Shown one piece after another: positions 37,013 to 46,926 of a DNA stretch of 64,000 nucleotides. This DNA comes from an uncultured Clostridia bacterium (GTDB lineage Bacteria; Bacillota; Clostridia; Oscillospirales; Ruminococcaceae). Both the position numbers and the translations under genes were made by a program. The notes under the pieces were generated by a model. That model was given only the letters and a program-made list of their open reading frames with translations, searched no databases and was not told the DNA's origin. The stretch is from contig CAMVNQ010000004.1 in the NCBI GenBank assembly GCA_947168885.1, positions 1 through 64,000 of the forward strand, read 5' to 3'. Each line of letters starts with the position of its first letter. Position 1 is the first letter of the stretch.

Positions 37013-39745
37013 TTATCTTTTGTTGTGAGATCTTGCTATCGCCTTCGCAATACGGACTCCGACAAAGCGGATAATGAACGTTAAGATGCCCGTTGCAATG
37101 ATGACTCCTGTTATTATCGCGATGACCCTTCCCTTAAACAGTTCTGAGCCTAAGAAGTTCAGCGTGAACATGCTGCCCCAGATGAAAATTATCATAACAA
37201 GCACGACACTTCCGGTCTTGACGAGCTTCATCGGGCTCGACAGCAGTATTATCATAAGGAAAGCTGCTCCGGCAACCGCATATCCGACGACAGCCGCAAG
37301 CTCGGCTCTCACAAGTCCGGCGTAGTTTCCCCAGATAACGGACGCGGTTATCTCAACGACAGCGGCGATTATACCCGGAACTATTTTAAGCAGCACAGCC
37401 GTGATATACGGACCGACTTTCTCGCGCCGTCTTATTATATCCGTGATGTTCACGACGGTGTGGTTGAATATTACCGTGAAAAGCGTTGCCGCAGCGGTTA
37501 TGATTAGCGTTACGGCAAACATCTCATAGGTGAACGGAACAAAGCCGAAGAAGCCCTCGAAAAAGACGTGTCCGCAGATAAACGCCCCGAGAAGCACCAC
37601 AAGCATACCGACCTTCCACCAGCGCATCGGGTGGCAGGCAAGCAGGATTATTACAAACGAAACTGCTGCAAGTATAAATGCCGAGACCGTGCTTAACTGC
37701 TCGGTCGTGAAGCCGAATACCTGACCGCAGATTATACCAGCCGACAACGCGAGCACAGCGGAGATGCCGTTAGGTATCGAGCGTTTGAGGACGTTCGAGA
37801 TGAAGCTTCCCCGGATAAGCTCCTTGTTCGGCTGAAGCGCAAGAAGGAAGCTCGGCGCACCTATACACAGCGCGTTTATAAGCGTCATCTGTATCGGTTC
37901 AAACAGGAACGGGAGATGTATTATCACAAACAGTACCGCAAGAAGCAGACTGTATGTCGTCTTGGAAAGGAACAGCGACGCAGAGCGCTCGACGTTGTTT
38001 ATCGAACGTCTGCCCTCCGCAACGACCTTTGGCATAGACGCAAAGTTGCTGTCAAGCAGGACAAGGTTCGACACATTTCGCGCAGCGTCGCTTCCGCTCT
38101 GCATAGCTATCGAACAGTCCGCTTCCTTGAGCGCGAGAACGTCGTTCACGCCATCGCCCGTCATTCCGACGGTATGACCCTTCGCCTGAAGCGCCTTTAC
38201 AAGTTCAAGCTTCTGCGGCGGAGTCACACGGCCGAATATCGTGTAATCGTCAACGACATCACCGATATGCTCAACGGTCGAAGCGTCTATGTATCTGTCG
38301 GCGTTCTTAACACCGGCCTTCTGTGAAACACAGCTTACGGTTACGGGGTTGTCGCCCGAGATTATTTTGATGTCAACGCCCTGTTCCGCGAAGTATTTGA
38401 GTGTTGCGGGAGCCTCGGCGCGTATCTTGTCAAATATCGCTATGAGCGCAAGGGGCTTTATATTTTCGGGGAGCGTCGTTTTGTCTGCGAAATTTCCGTC
38501 CGCGTGCGCAAGCAGAATGACCCTGCGGCCGCCGGCGGAAAATTCTTCAACAACTTGTTTTATTTCGTTGTATTTGTCTCCGAGTATAAATTCTCCGGCT
38601 CCCATAACGTAAGTTCCTATGTCGGAGAAGTGTGCGCCGCTCCATTTTCTTGCCGACGAGAAGGGAACTGTCGCGTCCGCTTTGTGCTGTGACGAGCCGT
38701 TCCAGTGCTCTTTTACTGCCATAAATGTCGGGTTTGTGTCGGAAAGAGCTGTCGCGAGAGCGGTCATGGCAGTATCAACGTCAGCGCTCTCGTCAAGGAG
38801 CTTCACCTCAGAGACCTGCATACTTCCCTCGGTTATTGTTCCTGTTTTGTCGAGACAGAGAACATCTACGCGCGCGAGCGTTTCTATGCAGTACATATCC
38901 TGCACGAGCGTCTTGTTCTGCGCAAGACGTATCGAGCTTACCGCGAGAACGATACTTGTGAGAAGCACAAGACCCTCGGGTATCATACCGATTATTGCGG
39001 CTACGGTGCTGACCATTGCTCTGTTCACGGTCTGACCTGTTACGAACACTCCGTTATACACCAAGAGCAACATTATCGGAATTATACAAATTGATATACC
39101 TTTAAGTATCGTATTGATTGCTTTCATCATCTTCGAGTCGGTCTTTTTGACATACTTTGCACCGCTCGTGATCTTGTTGGCGAAGCTCTCGGCACCGAGT
39201 CCGACCGCTACGGCGCGGCACTCGCCGCTGACTGCGAAGCTGCCGGAGAGTATTTTGTCACCGGCTTTTTTGTAAATAGGGTCACTTTCGCCGGTTATGA
39301 GACTTTCGTTTACTTCGCACTCGCCTGATACGATCTCACAGTCTGCGGAAGCCTGAACACCTGCGCGGAACACAACAAGGTCACCCTCGACTATGTCGGA
39401 GTTCGGTATCTCGATCTCCGTTCCGCCGCGAATTACGTGAGCCTTTGGTGCAGAGATCAGCGTAAGACGGTCAATGGTGCGTTTTGCACGTATCTCCTGA
39501 AAGATACCGATACCGGTATTGCAGAAGATAACGCCTATGAACATGGCGTTTTTGATCTCGCCGAAAATCAGTACAAGAACAGCGAGCACTATGTTCAGGA
39601 AATTGAAGAATGTAAGCGTATTATCACGCACGATCTGTGCTATGGATTTGGTTTTTATCTCGCCGGAGCCGTTGACTCTGCCTTCTGCGGTACGCTTGGC
39701 AGCTTCTTCCGGCGACAGTCCGTTTATAATGTCTGTATCTGTCAT
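37013..39745 (-). CDS. cation-translocating P-type ATPase, CtpE-like, with extra C-terminal membrane region
   Basis: The 910-residue transporter has the TGES actuator motif, phosphorylation site DKTGTIT, ISGDNPVTV, and the hinge MTGDGVNDVLALKEAD. The membrane segment IGMIPEGLVLL carries PEGL, as in CtpE-like and P2-type pumps that move calcium or other small cations. The usual six core helices are followed by about 130 extra residues with several more membrane segments. AGAGGG precedes the ATG. It is divergent from the response regulator at 39959, but a functional link is not shown. Confidence 0.88.
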   Translation of the reverse strand: MTDTDIINGLSPEEAAKRTAEGRVNGSGEIKTKSIAQIVRDNTLTFFNFLNIVLAVLVLIFGEIKNAMFIGVIFCNTGIGIFQEIRAKRTIDRLTLISAPKAHVIRGGTEIEIPNSDIVEGDLVVFRAGVQASADCEIVSGECEVNESLITGESDPIYKKAGDKILSGSFAVSGECRAVAVGLGAESFANKITSGAKYVKKTDSKMMKAINTILKGISICIIPIMLLLVYNGVFVTGQTVNRAMVSTVAAIIGMIPEGLVLLTSIVLAVSSIRLAQNKTLVQDMYCIETLARVDVLCLDKTGTITEGSMQVSEVKLLDESADVDTAMTALATALSDTNPTFMAVKEHWNGSSQHKADATVPFSSARKWSGAHFSDIGTYVMGAGEFILGDKYNEIKQVVEEFSAGGRRVILLAHADGNFADKTTLPENIKPLALIAIFDKIRAEAPATLKYFAEQGVDIKIISGDNPVTVSCVSQKAGVKNADRYIDASTVEHIGDVVDDYTIFGRVTPPQKLELVKALQAKGHTVGMTGDGVNDVLALKEADCSIAMQSGSDAARNVSNLVLLDSNFASMPKVVAEGRRSINNVERSASLFLSKTTYSLLLAVLFVIIHLPFLFEPIQMTLINALCIGAPSFLLALQPNKELIRGSFISNVLKRSIPNGISAVLALSAGIICGQVFGFTTEQLSTVSAFILAAVSFVIILLACHPMRWWKVGMLVVLLGAFICGHVFFEGFFGFVPFTYEMFAVTLIITAAATLFTVIFNHTVVNITDIIRRREKVGPYITAVLLKIVPGIIAAVVEITASVIWGNYAGLVRAELAAVVGYAVAGAAFLMIILLSSPMKLVKTGSVVLVMIIFIWGSMFTLNFLGSELFKGRVIAIITGVIIATGILTFIIRFVGVRIAKAIARSHNKR

Positions 39746-39855
39746 CTATATACCCTCTGTTGATTTTAAATCATTTTTCACATTATGTATTGTCCGACTA
39801 TGCCGAACAGTTTTATTATACTATAATTATACCGGTTTGTAAAGTACAAAAATCA

Positions 39856-39884
39856 TTGACAAATGGAATGATTTTTGTTATCAT
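39856..39884 (+). promoter_or_regulatory. response-regulator promoter
   Basis: TTGACA at 39856-39861 and TATCAT at 39879-39884 with a 17-bp spacer. A GTGCGG/CCGCAC hairpin lies in the leader near 39900. Confidence 0.85.
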
Positions 39885-39958
39885 TGTAACATACGAATCG
39901 TGCGGAAGTGCCGCACAAAGCCCGACAAGATCCTGAATATAAATCCGGAGGATATAAA

Positions 39959-40633
39959 ATGCGACTTCTACTCGCCGAGGACGAGCGCACCCTCTCCGAC
40001 GCGCTCGTGACCCTTCTCTCCCACAGCAATTATTCAGTTGACGCAGTATATAACGGTCAGGATGCGCTCGACTACATTGAAGCCGGCAACTATGACTGCG
40101 CCGTTCTCGATATTATGATGCCGAAAATGGACGGGATAACCGTTCTCAAAAATATACGTGCACAGGGCATAACTATCCCCGTGCTGCTGCTCACAGCCAA
40201 AAGCGAGATCGACGACCGTGTCGAGGGTCTCGACAGCGGTGCGGATGACTACCTCACAAAACCATTTGCATCAAAGGAGCTCCTCGCCCGCGTCCGCGCC
40301 ATGACAAGAAGAATGCCCGAGATGACCAACAACCTGCTGTCCTGCGGCAATGTCACGCTCAGCCGCGGAGATTTCACACTAACAGGCCCCGACGGGAACA
40401 CGCGCCTTGCAAACAAGGAGTTCCAGATGCTCGAAATGCTCATGATGAACCCCAATCAGGCTATCCCGACCGAGCGTTTCCTCGAAAAGATCTGGGGATA
40501 CGAAAGCGAATCAGAGATAAACGTCGTCTGGGTCAACATCTCGGGACTTCGCAAAAAGCTGGCCGCAATAGGCGGTAATATTACTATAAAGGCAGCAAGG
40601 GGCATAGGTTATCTCCTTGCGCTGTCGGAGTGA
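39959..40633 (+). CDS. orphan OmpR-type response regulator
   Basis: The 224-residue protein has a receiver domain with the acidic pair near EDE at residues 8-10, phospho-acceptor Asp in LDIMMP (about 52), and Lys in LTKPF (about 102), followed by a winged-helix OmpR DNA-binding domain. CGGAGG precedes the ATG at 39959. No histidine kinase is adjacent, and the next gene is addA six nt downstream, so its partner kinase must be elsewhere. Cotranscription with addA is likely from spacing. Confidence 0.92.
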   Translation: MRLLLAEDERTLSDALVTLLSHSNYSVDAVYNGQDALDYIEAGNYDCAVLDIMMPKMDGITVLKNIRAQGITIPVLLLTAKSEIDDRVEGLDSGADDYLTKPFASKELLARVRAMTRRMPEMTNNLLSCGNVTLSRGDFTLTGPDGNTRLANKEFQMLEMLMMNPNQAIPTERFLEKIWGYESESEINVVWVNISGLRKKLAAIGGNITIKAARGIGYLLALSE

Positions 40634-40639
40634 CGAACA

Positions 40640-43600
40640 ATGCCAAACGAGATAAAATGGACGCCCGAACAGGAACGTGCCATAACATACAGAGGCGGCG
40701 CAGCCATCGTTTCCGCAGCCGCGGGAAGCGGTAAGACCGCTGTTCTTGTCGAGCGCGTAAAGCGACTGATACTCGACGGGAACGACCCCGTCAACGCGGA
40801 CGAAATGGTGATCTCAACATTCACCAACGAGGCTGCCGCGGAACTTAAAGCAAGGCTTAACAAGGCAATAGACGACGAACTGATAAAAAGACCGAATGAT
40901 CGCCGCCTTATCGAACAGCGGCTTCGTCTCGGGGACGCATACATCTCCACAATAAGCTCGTTCTGCCTTACGCTTCTGCGGCGAAACAGCACAGCCGCAG
41001 GTCTGCGCCCTGGCTTCTCCGTTATCGACGAGAGCGAAGGAAAGCTTATATACAACCAGTCCCGCACCGCAATAATGGAAGAATTCTGCGAAAACGGCGA
41101 CCCCGTCGAGCGTGACCGGCTCTACGACTGGTTCGCGGGTGAGACTGACAAGAGAATAGAAGATGCACTGGATATACTGTATAATTTCTCGAAACGCGTT
41201 CCCGATGCCACAAAATACTTTTCTGACCAGCTTTCATATTACAGCGACCCGGACAGCGCCGGATCAGCCGCGGCTTCGGCTTTCTTTGAACGGCAGACTG
41301 CATCCGCTGTACCACGCCTTCGCGAACTGTGCGATGAATTTGAGCAGGCAGCCGCCGATACTCCCGCCGAGGGTTGTGCCGCGGAATGGAGAGCGTTGTG
41401 TGAAACGGCAGAGAAGATAAAGACAGGTTCCGACTGTGAAACTATATACAGCACTCAGCTCGCAGACGCATCTGTTCCCGTGCTCCCACGAAAAACAAAG
41501 AATTTCGACAATTCCGCGCTGAAGGAAATACACACGGAGCTGACCGGCGTATGGAAGGAATTTATGCTCTCTGTCGGACTTTTCGCGCGCAGAAAAGGCG
41601 ATCTCAAAACCTGTTTGCCGGTGCTGCGGACTCTTATAAAGCTTGTTGAGCGGCTTGACGACGAATTCTCGGCAAGAAAGCGCGACAAAGGACGCGTTGA
41701 TTTCAACGATATAGAGCTCATAACGCTGAAAATGCTGCGGGACGAAAACGGCGAACCGAGCGAAATAGCGAAAGAAACAGCGAAAAGCGTAAAAATTATT
41801 ATCGTCGATGAGTTTCAGGACAGCAATGAGATACAATACGAGATATTCCGGCTCATATCAGACAATAAGCGGAACCTCTACTTCGTCGGTGATATAAAGC
41901 AGTCTATTTACCGTTTCCGCGGCGCGGATCCCCACGTTTTTTCGCGGCTTACGAAAGACCCCGATTTCACGGTGATAGACCTTAATACGAACTTCCGCAG
42001 CTGTGCCGAAGTAATAGACTCGGTCAACGGAATCTTTACCGGCACCATGACCGAAGAACTCGGCGATGTGGATTACGACAGCAGATGCGCACTCGTGCAG
42101 GGCGCTTCCTATGAGACAGGCGAGGAAAACCGCACCGAGCTCATAACCTTTGGCGGAAAGAACGTCGAAGAGAGCCGCAGGAACGAAGCCGCATACATTG
42201 CCGACCGTATAAAGCAGATGACAGCCGACGGTTTCAGGGTAACAGATCACGGCGTGAAGCGTCCGTGCAGATATGGGGACTTCGCTGTGCTCATGGGTCG
42301 TTACAGCGCCAATATCGAGACATACAAGGCAGCATTCGACAAGGCAGGGATACCATACGACGCGAAAGATACCGAGGAATACACCGATTTCTCCGACGTT
42401 AAGCACGCTATCTCTCTGCTGAAAGTAATAGACGACCCGTACAGCGACGCAGACCTTGCCGCCGTTCTTATGCGGGAGCCGTATATGCTCACGGAAAACG
42501 ACATGGCAGAGATAAAGCTTGCGGCAGGCCGCGGCAAAAGCCTCTGGACGGGGCTCAACAGATACGCGTCCGATAACCGGCACGCAGCTGCGGTGCTGCA
42601 CGAGATAAACGGCTTCCGTAAATTCGCGGAGGAGAATTCCGCCGAACGGCTTATCCGTAAGATATGCGATGACAGCATGCTTATACCCGCAGCCGAGGTC
42701 TCACCTAACGGCGCTAAGCGAAGCACAAATCTGCGCAAACTCATATATTACGCCGAGATGTTCTCGGGCGGCGAGAGCGCGAGCCTTTATGACTTCATAA
42801 GCTACATGGACAACATCCGCAAGGGTAAGATAACTCTCGCACAGGCGAAGGGCGAAAGCACCGGCTCTGTGCGTATGATGACGATACACGGCTCAAAGGG
42901 ACTTGAATTTCCGGTCTGCTTCGTATCCAACCTTTCGTCAAGACCGCGTAATATCTCAGACGAAATAATCTGCGATCCCGACTGCGGAATCGGTATGAAG
43001 GTCTGCGACTCGGAGAGAATGATAAAGATCAACACCCAGACATATAAAATGGCAGCCGACGAGAACGCCCGCCTCAGCCTTAGCGAGGAGATGCGTCTGC
43101 TTTACGTCGCGGCTACGCGCGCAAAGGAAAAGCTGATCTTCACCGCCCCGACGTCCCGCGGCGAACCCGGACTGCATTACGGCTGGGTGCTTAACAGCAG
43201 AGCTGTGAAAAACGGCCTTATAGAAGTGCGCAATTACGCAGAGTACACGCCGACGGCCGAAGCCGAAGCTCCCGCCGGCGACAGCGCGGATATAAAGCTC
43301 CCGGCGTTCGGCGCTTATAGGCACAGCGATGTTTCGATCGTTCCCGCGAAGGTCACCGCTACACAGATAGGCGTAAAAAGCGTTGATGACTATGCGGTAA
43401 GCTCAGATAAAATAGAACGCTTCATGCGGCTTCCGTCGTTCCTCACAAAAACATCATCGGCGCGTCTCACCGGGAAAAAGCGCGGCGACGCTTATCATAA
43501 GGTTATGGAACTGCTCGATTTCTCGGCAAAGGCTGACGATGTCCCACGCATTCTCGACGAGCTGCACGAAAACGGAAAACTCTCGGACGCAGAGCGTCTT

Positions 43601-43975
43601 ACCGTGTCTGAAACTGATATAGCGGAATTCCTCGCGAGCGATCTTTGCGCACGCGCGGTAAAAAGCGGCGATGTGAACCGCGAATTCCCGATTTTCTGTG
43701 AATACGTCCCGACTGCGGGCGAATGGAATATAGCGGACTGGACCAACGAAGAAAAGCCGTTTATTCAGGGCATCGCGGATATGTTCTTCATCGAGGACGG
43801 GGAGATCGTACTTGTTGACTACAAAACCAACAGCAACACCACAGCGGAAATGCTCATCGACGAATACCGCGGTCAGCTTGAAGTATATGCGAGAGCGCTT
43901 TCTGAAGCTACGGGGCTGAACGTAAAGCAGAAACTTCTTTACTCGTTCGAGCTCGGGGAAGTTGACGTAAAATAA
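40640..43975 (+). CDS. addA: ATP-dependent helicase/nuclease subunit A
   Basis: The 1,111-residue protein has a UvrD-type helicase with Walker A AAAGSGKT (26-33), IIVDEFQDSN (motif II), YRFRGADP, and MTIHGSKGLEFPVCF and LLYVAATRAKEKL (motifs V-VI). The C-terminal RecB-like nuclease is marked by GDAYHKVMELLDF, QGIADMFF, LVDYKTN and YRGQLEVYARAL. AddAB processes double-strand breaks for recombination. addB, usually directly upstream, is absent here; the upstream neighbour is the orphan regulator. GGAG precedes the ATG. Confidence 0.95.
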   Translation: MPNEIKWTPEQERAITYRGGAAIVSAAAGSGKTAVLVERVKRLILDGNDPVNADEMVISTFTNEAAAELKARLNKAIDDELIKRPNDRRLIEQRLRLGDAYISTISSFCLTLLRRNSTAAGLRPGFSVIDESEGKLIYNQSRTAIMEEFCENGDPVERDRLYDWFAGETDKRIEDALDILYNFSKRVPDATKYFSDQLSYYSDPDSAGSAAASAFFERQTASAVPRLRELCDEFEQAAADTPAEGCAAEWRALCETAEKIKTGSDCETIYSTQLADASVPVLPRKTKNFDNSALKEIHTELTGVWKEFMLSVGLFARRKGDLKTCLPVLRTLIKLVERLDDEFSARKRDKGRVDFNDIELITLKMLRDENGEPSEIAKETAKSVKIIIVDEFQDSNEIQYEIFRLISDNKRNLYFVGDIKQSIYRFRGADPHVFSRLTKDPDFTVIDLNTNFRSCAEVIDSVNGIFTGTMTEELGDVDYDSRCALVQGASYETGEENRTELITFGGKNVEESRRNEAAYIADRIKQMTADGFRVTDHGVKRPCRYGDFAVLMGRYSANIETYKAAFDKAGIPYDAKDTEEYTDFSDVKHAISLLKVIDDPYSDADLAAVLMREPYMLTENDMAEIKLAAGRGKSLWTGLNRYASDNRHAAAVLHEINGFRKFAEENSAERLIRKICDDSMLIPAAEVSPNGAKRSTNLRKLIYYAEMFSGGESASLYDFISYMDNIRKGKITLAQAKGESTGSVRMMTIHGSKGLEFPVCFVSNLSSRPRNISDEIICDPDCGIGMKVCDSERMIKINTQTYKMAADENARLSLSEEMRLLYVAATRAKEKLIFTAPTSRGEPGLHYGWVLNSRAVKNGLIEVRNYAEYTPTAEAEAPAGDSADIKLPAFGAYRHSDVSIVPAKVTATQIGVKSVDDYAVSSDKIERFMRLPSFLTKTSSARLTGKKRGDAYHKVMELLDFSAKADDVPRILDELHENGKLSDAERLTVSETDIAEFLASDLCARAVKSGDVNREFPIFCEYVPTAGEWNIADWTNEEKPFIQGIADMFFIEDGEIVLVDYKTNSNTTAEMLIDEYRGQLEVYARALSEATGLNVKQKLLYSFELGEVDVK

Positions 43976-44028
43976 ATCAGCCAGTCGTATGTAGGCTATG
44001 AACAAAAGAAAGATAAGGAATGAAATAA

Positions 44029-44922
44029 ATGCTAAACTGGAACACGCCCGATAAAACCGTCTTAACAGACAGTGCGTGGAACGAAAGCCGCCGCTTCGGA
44101 AGCGACACCGCCGCCGCGAACATAATACTGCTCGGGGCAAAATACAACACAAAAATCGCTGTGTTCGACGGCGTGCTGTTCAGATACTACGACGGCGGCA
44201 AACCTAACCGCAGCGGCTACGGATTTCCGCTTTTCCGCGGCGACAGCGGCTTTGACGCAATATTCGGGCTGCTGCGCGACGACGCGAAAGATCGCGGAGT
44301 GCCGCTTGCTTTCTGTCTCTGCGACGAGCGTCAGAAAGCCGCGATAGACACAGTCTGTCGTGTAGAGTGGAAATGCACCGAAGACGACAGCGACTATATA
44401 TACAAACGCGAGAGCCTTGCGGCGCTGGCAGGTAAAAAGCTCCACCGCAAACGCAACCATATCAACAACTTCATGCGCCTGTATGATGATGTCGAATACA
44501 GACCGTTAAGCGCGGCAACCGGCGCAGATGCCCTCGAAATCGCGAAAAAATGGCTCGAAGAACGGGGAGACAGTGTTTCTGCCGATGAACGCGGCGAGTT
44601 TGACTGTATAACACGGGCGCTTGGCTGTATGGACGAACTTGGGATATTCGGCGGAGTGCTCTATGTCGGGAAAACTCCCGTGGCTATGACCGCAGCGTCT
44701 GCCATATCCGAAGCCGTGACCGATGTCCACTATGAAAAATCGTACGGCGAGTATGCCGCAAACGGCGCTTTCGCTGTGATAAACCAGAAATTCTCGGAGT
44801 CCGTTTCGTGTGAATACATAAACCGCGAGGAAGATATGGGGATAGCAGGCTTGCGCACAGCAAAGGAATCCTATTTTCCCGCATTCAGAGTCAAAAAGTA
44901 TTATGGGGTGTGCAAATGCTGA
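44029..44922 (+). CDS. DUF2156 (LPG-synthase C-terminal-like) protein
   Basis: The 297-residue protein has a GNAT-like fold of DUF2156, with the diagnostic YIYKRESLAALAGKKLHRKR, broken as YKRESLAALAG then KLHRKRNHINNF. In MprF the same domain transfers Lys or Ala from tRNA to phosphatidylglycerol; stand-alone copies may act on other acceptors. A YbhN-like membrane half lacking this domain is encoded at 17532, a possible but distant partner. The last bases overlap the Cys-rich gene that follows. Confidence 0.88.
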   Translation: MLNWNTPDKTVLTDSAWNESRRFGSDTAAANIILLGAKYNTKIAVFDGVLFRYYDGGKPNRSGYGFPLFRGDSGFDAIFGLLRDDAKDRGVPLAFCLCDERQKAAIDTVCRVEWKCTEDDSDYIYKRESLAALAGKKLHRKRNHINNFMRLYDDVEYRPLSAATGADALEIAKKWLEERGDSVSADERGEFDCITRALGCMDELGIFGGVLYVGKTPVAMTAASAISEAVTDVHYEKSYGEYAANGAFAVINQKFSESVSCEYINREEDMGIAGLRTAKESYFPAFRVKKYYGVCKC

Positions 44923-45404
44923 AAACTGTTCTTTCCAATACAGAATGTGCGGAATGCAGGTTCTGCTGCTCATTCAGAAGACAAAGCCTGTGGGAGACAC
45001 CGCTTTTCGACGGCGAAAGCGTAAATCGTCTCCCGGCGCTTTATCCGGACGCTCATTTCAAACCACGCGGAGATGTGTTTACAATAGATATTGACGACTG
45101 CTACATGACAGATGACCCCGAAGAGGAAGCACTCTGCCCGTTCAACAAAAACGGCTGCGTGCTGAACGGCGAGGATAAACCGTTTGACTGCAGCATCTGG
45201 CCGCTGCGTGTGATGCGCTATAAAGGAAGGCTTGCGATATGTCTTACGCCGACCTGCCCGGTAATATCCTCAAAACCTGTTGCCGTAATGCAAAAACTCG
45301 CAGACAGTGAAACGGGGGACAGGATAATCACATACGCCAAAAATCATCCTTGGATGATAAAGGAGTATAAAAACGGATTTCCTGTGCTGCGGGAGTTTGA
45401 GTAG
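44910..45404 (+). CDS. Cys-rich YkgJ-like metal-binding protein
   Basis: The 164-residue protein starts with ECAECRFCCSF, then LCPFNKNGC, FDCSIWPLR and CLTPTC. The CxxC-xx-CC pattern followed by spaced Cys resembles YkgJ-type zinc/iron-chelating domains. The role is unknown. Start may be ATG 44910 or 44916, both behind GGGGTG. It overlaps the DUF2156 gene by 13 nt and is cotranslated. Confidence 0.75.
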   Translation: MQMLKTVLSNTECAECRFCCSFRRQSLWETPLFDGESVNRLPALYPDAHFKPRGDVFTIDIDDCYMTDDPEEEALCPFNKNGCVLNGEDKPFDCSIWPLRVMRYKGRLAICLTPTCPVISSKPVAVMQKLADSETGDRIITYAKNHPWMIKEYKNGFPVLREFE

Positions 45405-45427
45405 ATAACTGTTTTTTCAAACACCAC

Positions 45428-45456
45428 TTGACAAATCCGGAAAATACTGATATAAT
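45428..45456 (+). promoter_or_regulatory. promoter of the metal-uptake operon
   Basis: A perfect consensus: TTGACA at 45428-45433, 17 bp, TATAAT at 45451-45456. Confidence 0.93.
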
Positions 45457-45469
45457 ACAAAAATGAAAT

Positions 45470-45484
45470 TGATATTCATTATCA
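45470..45484. promoter_or_regulatory. Fur/Zur-type operator
   Basis: TGATATT-C-ATTATCA is a 7-1-7 inverted repeat with one mismatch, matching the TGATAATNATTATCA core of Bacillus Fur, Zur and PerR boxes. It lies across the expected transcription start, 14 nt after the -10 box, where a bound repressor would block the operon. The downstream genes favour Zur, but Fur-family members cannot be told apart by the box alone. Confidence 0.8.
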
Positions 45485-45509
45485 AATTGACCGGAAGGAA
45501 GTGAGCTGT

Positions 45510-45809
45510 ATGGCAGGCAGAAAGCATAGCGTGTTTTTTGTGATAACCGCAGTGCTGCTTTGTTTCGCTTTATTCGGCTCTTTTCTTTTTGTTGCCGTGA
45601 ATGCGGCGCATGACTGTACGCACAATGATGACTGTACGGTCTGCCGTATGATAGACGCGTGTATTCATTCAGCGCGCTTCATGATTGCCGCAGCGACGGC
45701 TCTTATCTGCGCACTCGCCGTTATAACGGCAGCGGCGGCTGTCTCCCGTTCGGAAACAGCTTTGCGCCCGACAACGTTAATATCACTCAGAACAGAGCTT
45801 CGTAGTTGA
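45510..45809 (+). CDS. small two-helix membrane protein with Cys/His loop
   Basis: The 99-residue protein has two membrane helices (about 7-29 and 53-76) joined by an external loop HDCTHNDDCTVC, with further Cys and His at MIDACIH. The four Cys and three His could bind zinc or another metal. It is the first gene behind the Fur/Zur box. A GTG nine nt upstream is an alternative start; the ATG has the better spacing from GGAAGG. Family unknown; a metal-handling accessory role is inferred from context. Confidence 0.75.
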   Translation: MAGRKHSVFFVITAVLLCFALFGSFLFVAVNAAHDCTHNDDCTVCRMIDACIHSARFMIAAATALICALAVITAAAAVSRSETALRPTTLISLRTELRS

Positions 45810-45884
45810 GCCTTGCCGGATAATTATCAGGCACAGGTGCGCCTTTCCGGCGCGTAACATTTCATTTACGGAGGTCTTTTTATT

Positions 45885-46910
45885 ATGTCAAAAATAAAAT
45901 TTGCCGCTTTTTTTGCGGCAGTATCAATGATAATCACGGGAGTTTCCGGCTGCGGTCAGCCTGCGGCGGCTGAACCCGCGCAGGAAAAGAAATTAAGCAT
46001 TGTATGCACTATATTCCCCGAATATGACTGGGTAAAGCAGATAATGGGAGACAAAGCCGCCGGCGCGGAAATCACCTATCTTCTCGGAAACGGTATCGAT
46101 CTGCACAATTATCAGCCGTCAGCGGACGACATCATAAAAATATCCGGCTGCGATCTGTTCCTTTATGTCGGCGGCGAATCGGATGAATGGGCAGATGATT
46201 CTCTTGAAAACGCAGTCAACAAGAATATGAAGACAGTAAATCTTCTCGAAGCGGTCGGAAACAATGCCAAGACCGAAGAGATAAAAGAAGGTATGCAGGA
46301 AGAAGAAGAGCATCATCACGACGATGACGATGACCACGATGATGAACACGAGCATCATCACGAAGACGAGCCGGAATACGACGAGCATGTCTGGCTTTCG
46401 GTAAAGAACGCGAAACTGATATGCACAGAGATCGCCGATAAGCTGTGCGAGCTCGACCCGACGAACTCCGGCTTATATAAGAGCAATCTCGCGGCATACA
46501 CATCTGAACTCGATAAGCTCGACAGCGACTTTACGGCTCTCGTTCAGGGTGCGTCCGAAAAGACGCTGATTTTCGGCGACAGATTCCCGTTCCGCTACTT
46601 TACCGACGATTACGGTCTTGACTACTACGCAGCGTTTGTCGGCTGCTCCGCTGAAACAGAGGCAAGCTTCGAGACTATCGTATTCCTCGCACAGAAGGCG
46701 GACGAACTCGGAGCAAAGACGATATACACGATAGAAAATTCGGACAAAGCCATTGCCAATACTATTATAAACAGCACCGCTGCAAAGGACCAGAAGACGG
46801 CCGAGCTGAACTCGCTCCAGTCGGTAAGCAAAACGCAGGCAGACGGCGGAGACAGCTATGTCTCGCTTATGCGGAAAAATTACGAAGTTCTGAAGGAAAC
46901 ACTGAAGTAA
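45885..46910 (+). CDS. znuA: zinc/manganese ABC transporter substrate-binding lipoprotein
   Basis: The 341-residue lipoprotein has lipobox VSGC (Cys about 23) and the cluster A-I binding-protein fold. A loop at about 140-165 is packed with His, Asp and Glu (EEHHHDDDDDHDDEHEHHH), the hallmark of zinc-specific ZnuA/AdcA proteins. Metal ligands also include the His in DLHNYQPS and in DEHVWLS. It captures metal outside the membrane for the ZnuCB-type transporter encoded next. Confidence 0.93.
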   Translation: MSKIKFAAFFAAVSMIITGVSGCGQPAAAEPAQEKKLSIVCTIFPEYDWVKQIMGDKAAGAEITYLLGNGIDLHNYQPSADDIIKISGCDLFLYVGGESDEWADDSLENAVNKNMKTVNLLEAVGNNAKTEEIKEGMQEEEEHHHDDDDDHDDEHEHHHEDEPEYDEHVWLSVKNAKLICTEIADKLCELDPTNSGLYKSNLAAYTSELDKLDSDFTALVQGASEKTLIFGDRFPFRYFTDDYGLDYYAAFVGCSAETEASFETIVFLAQKADELGAKTIYTIENSDKAIANTIINSTAAKDQKTAELNSLQSVSKTQADGGDSYVSLMRKNYEVLKETLK

Positions 46911-46926
46911 AAGGGACGTGACACAA

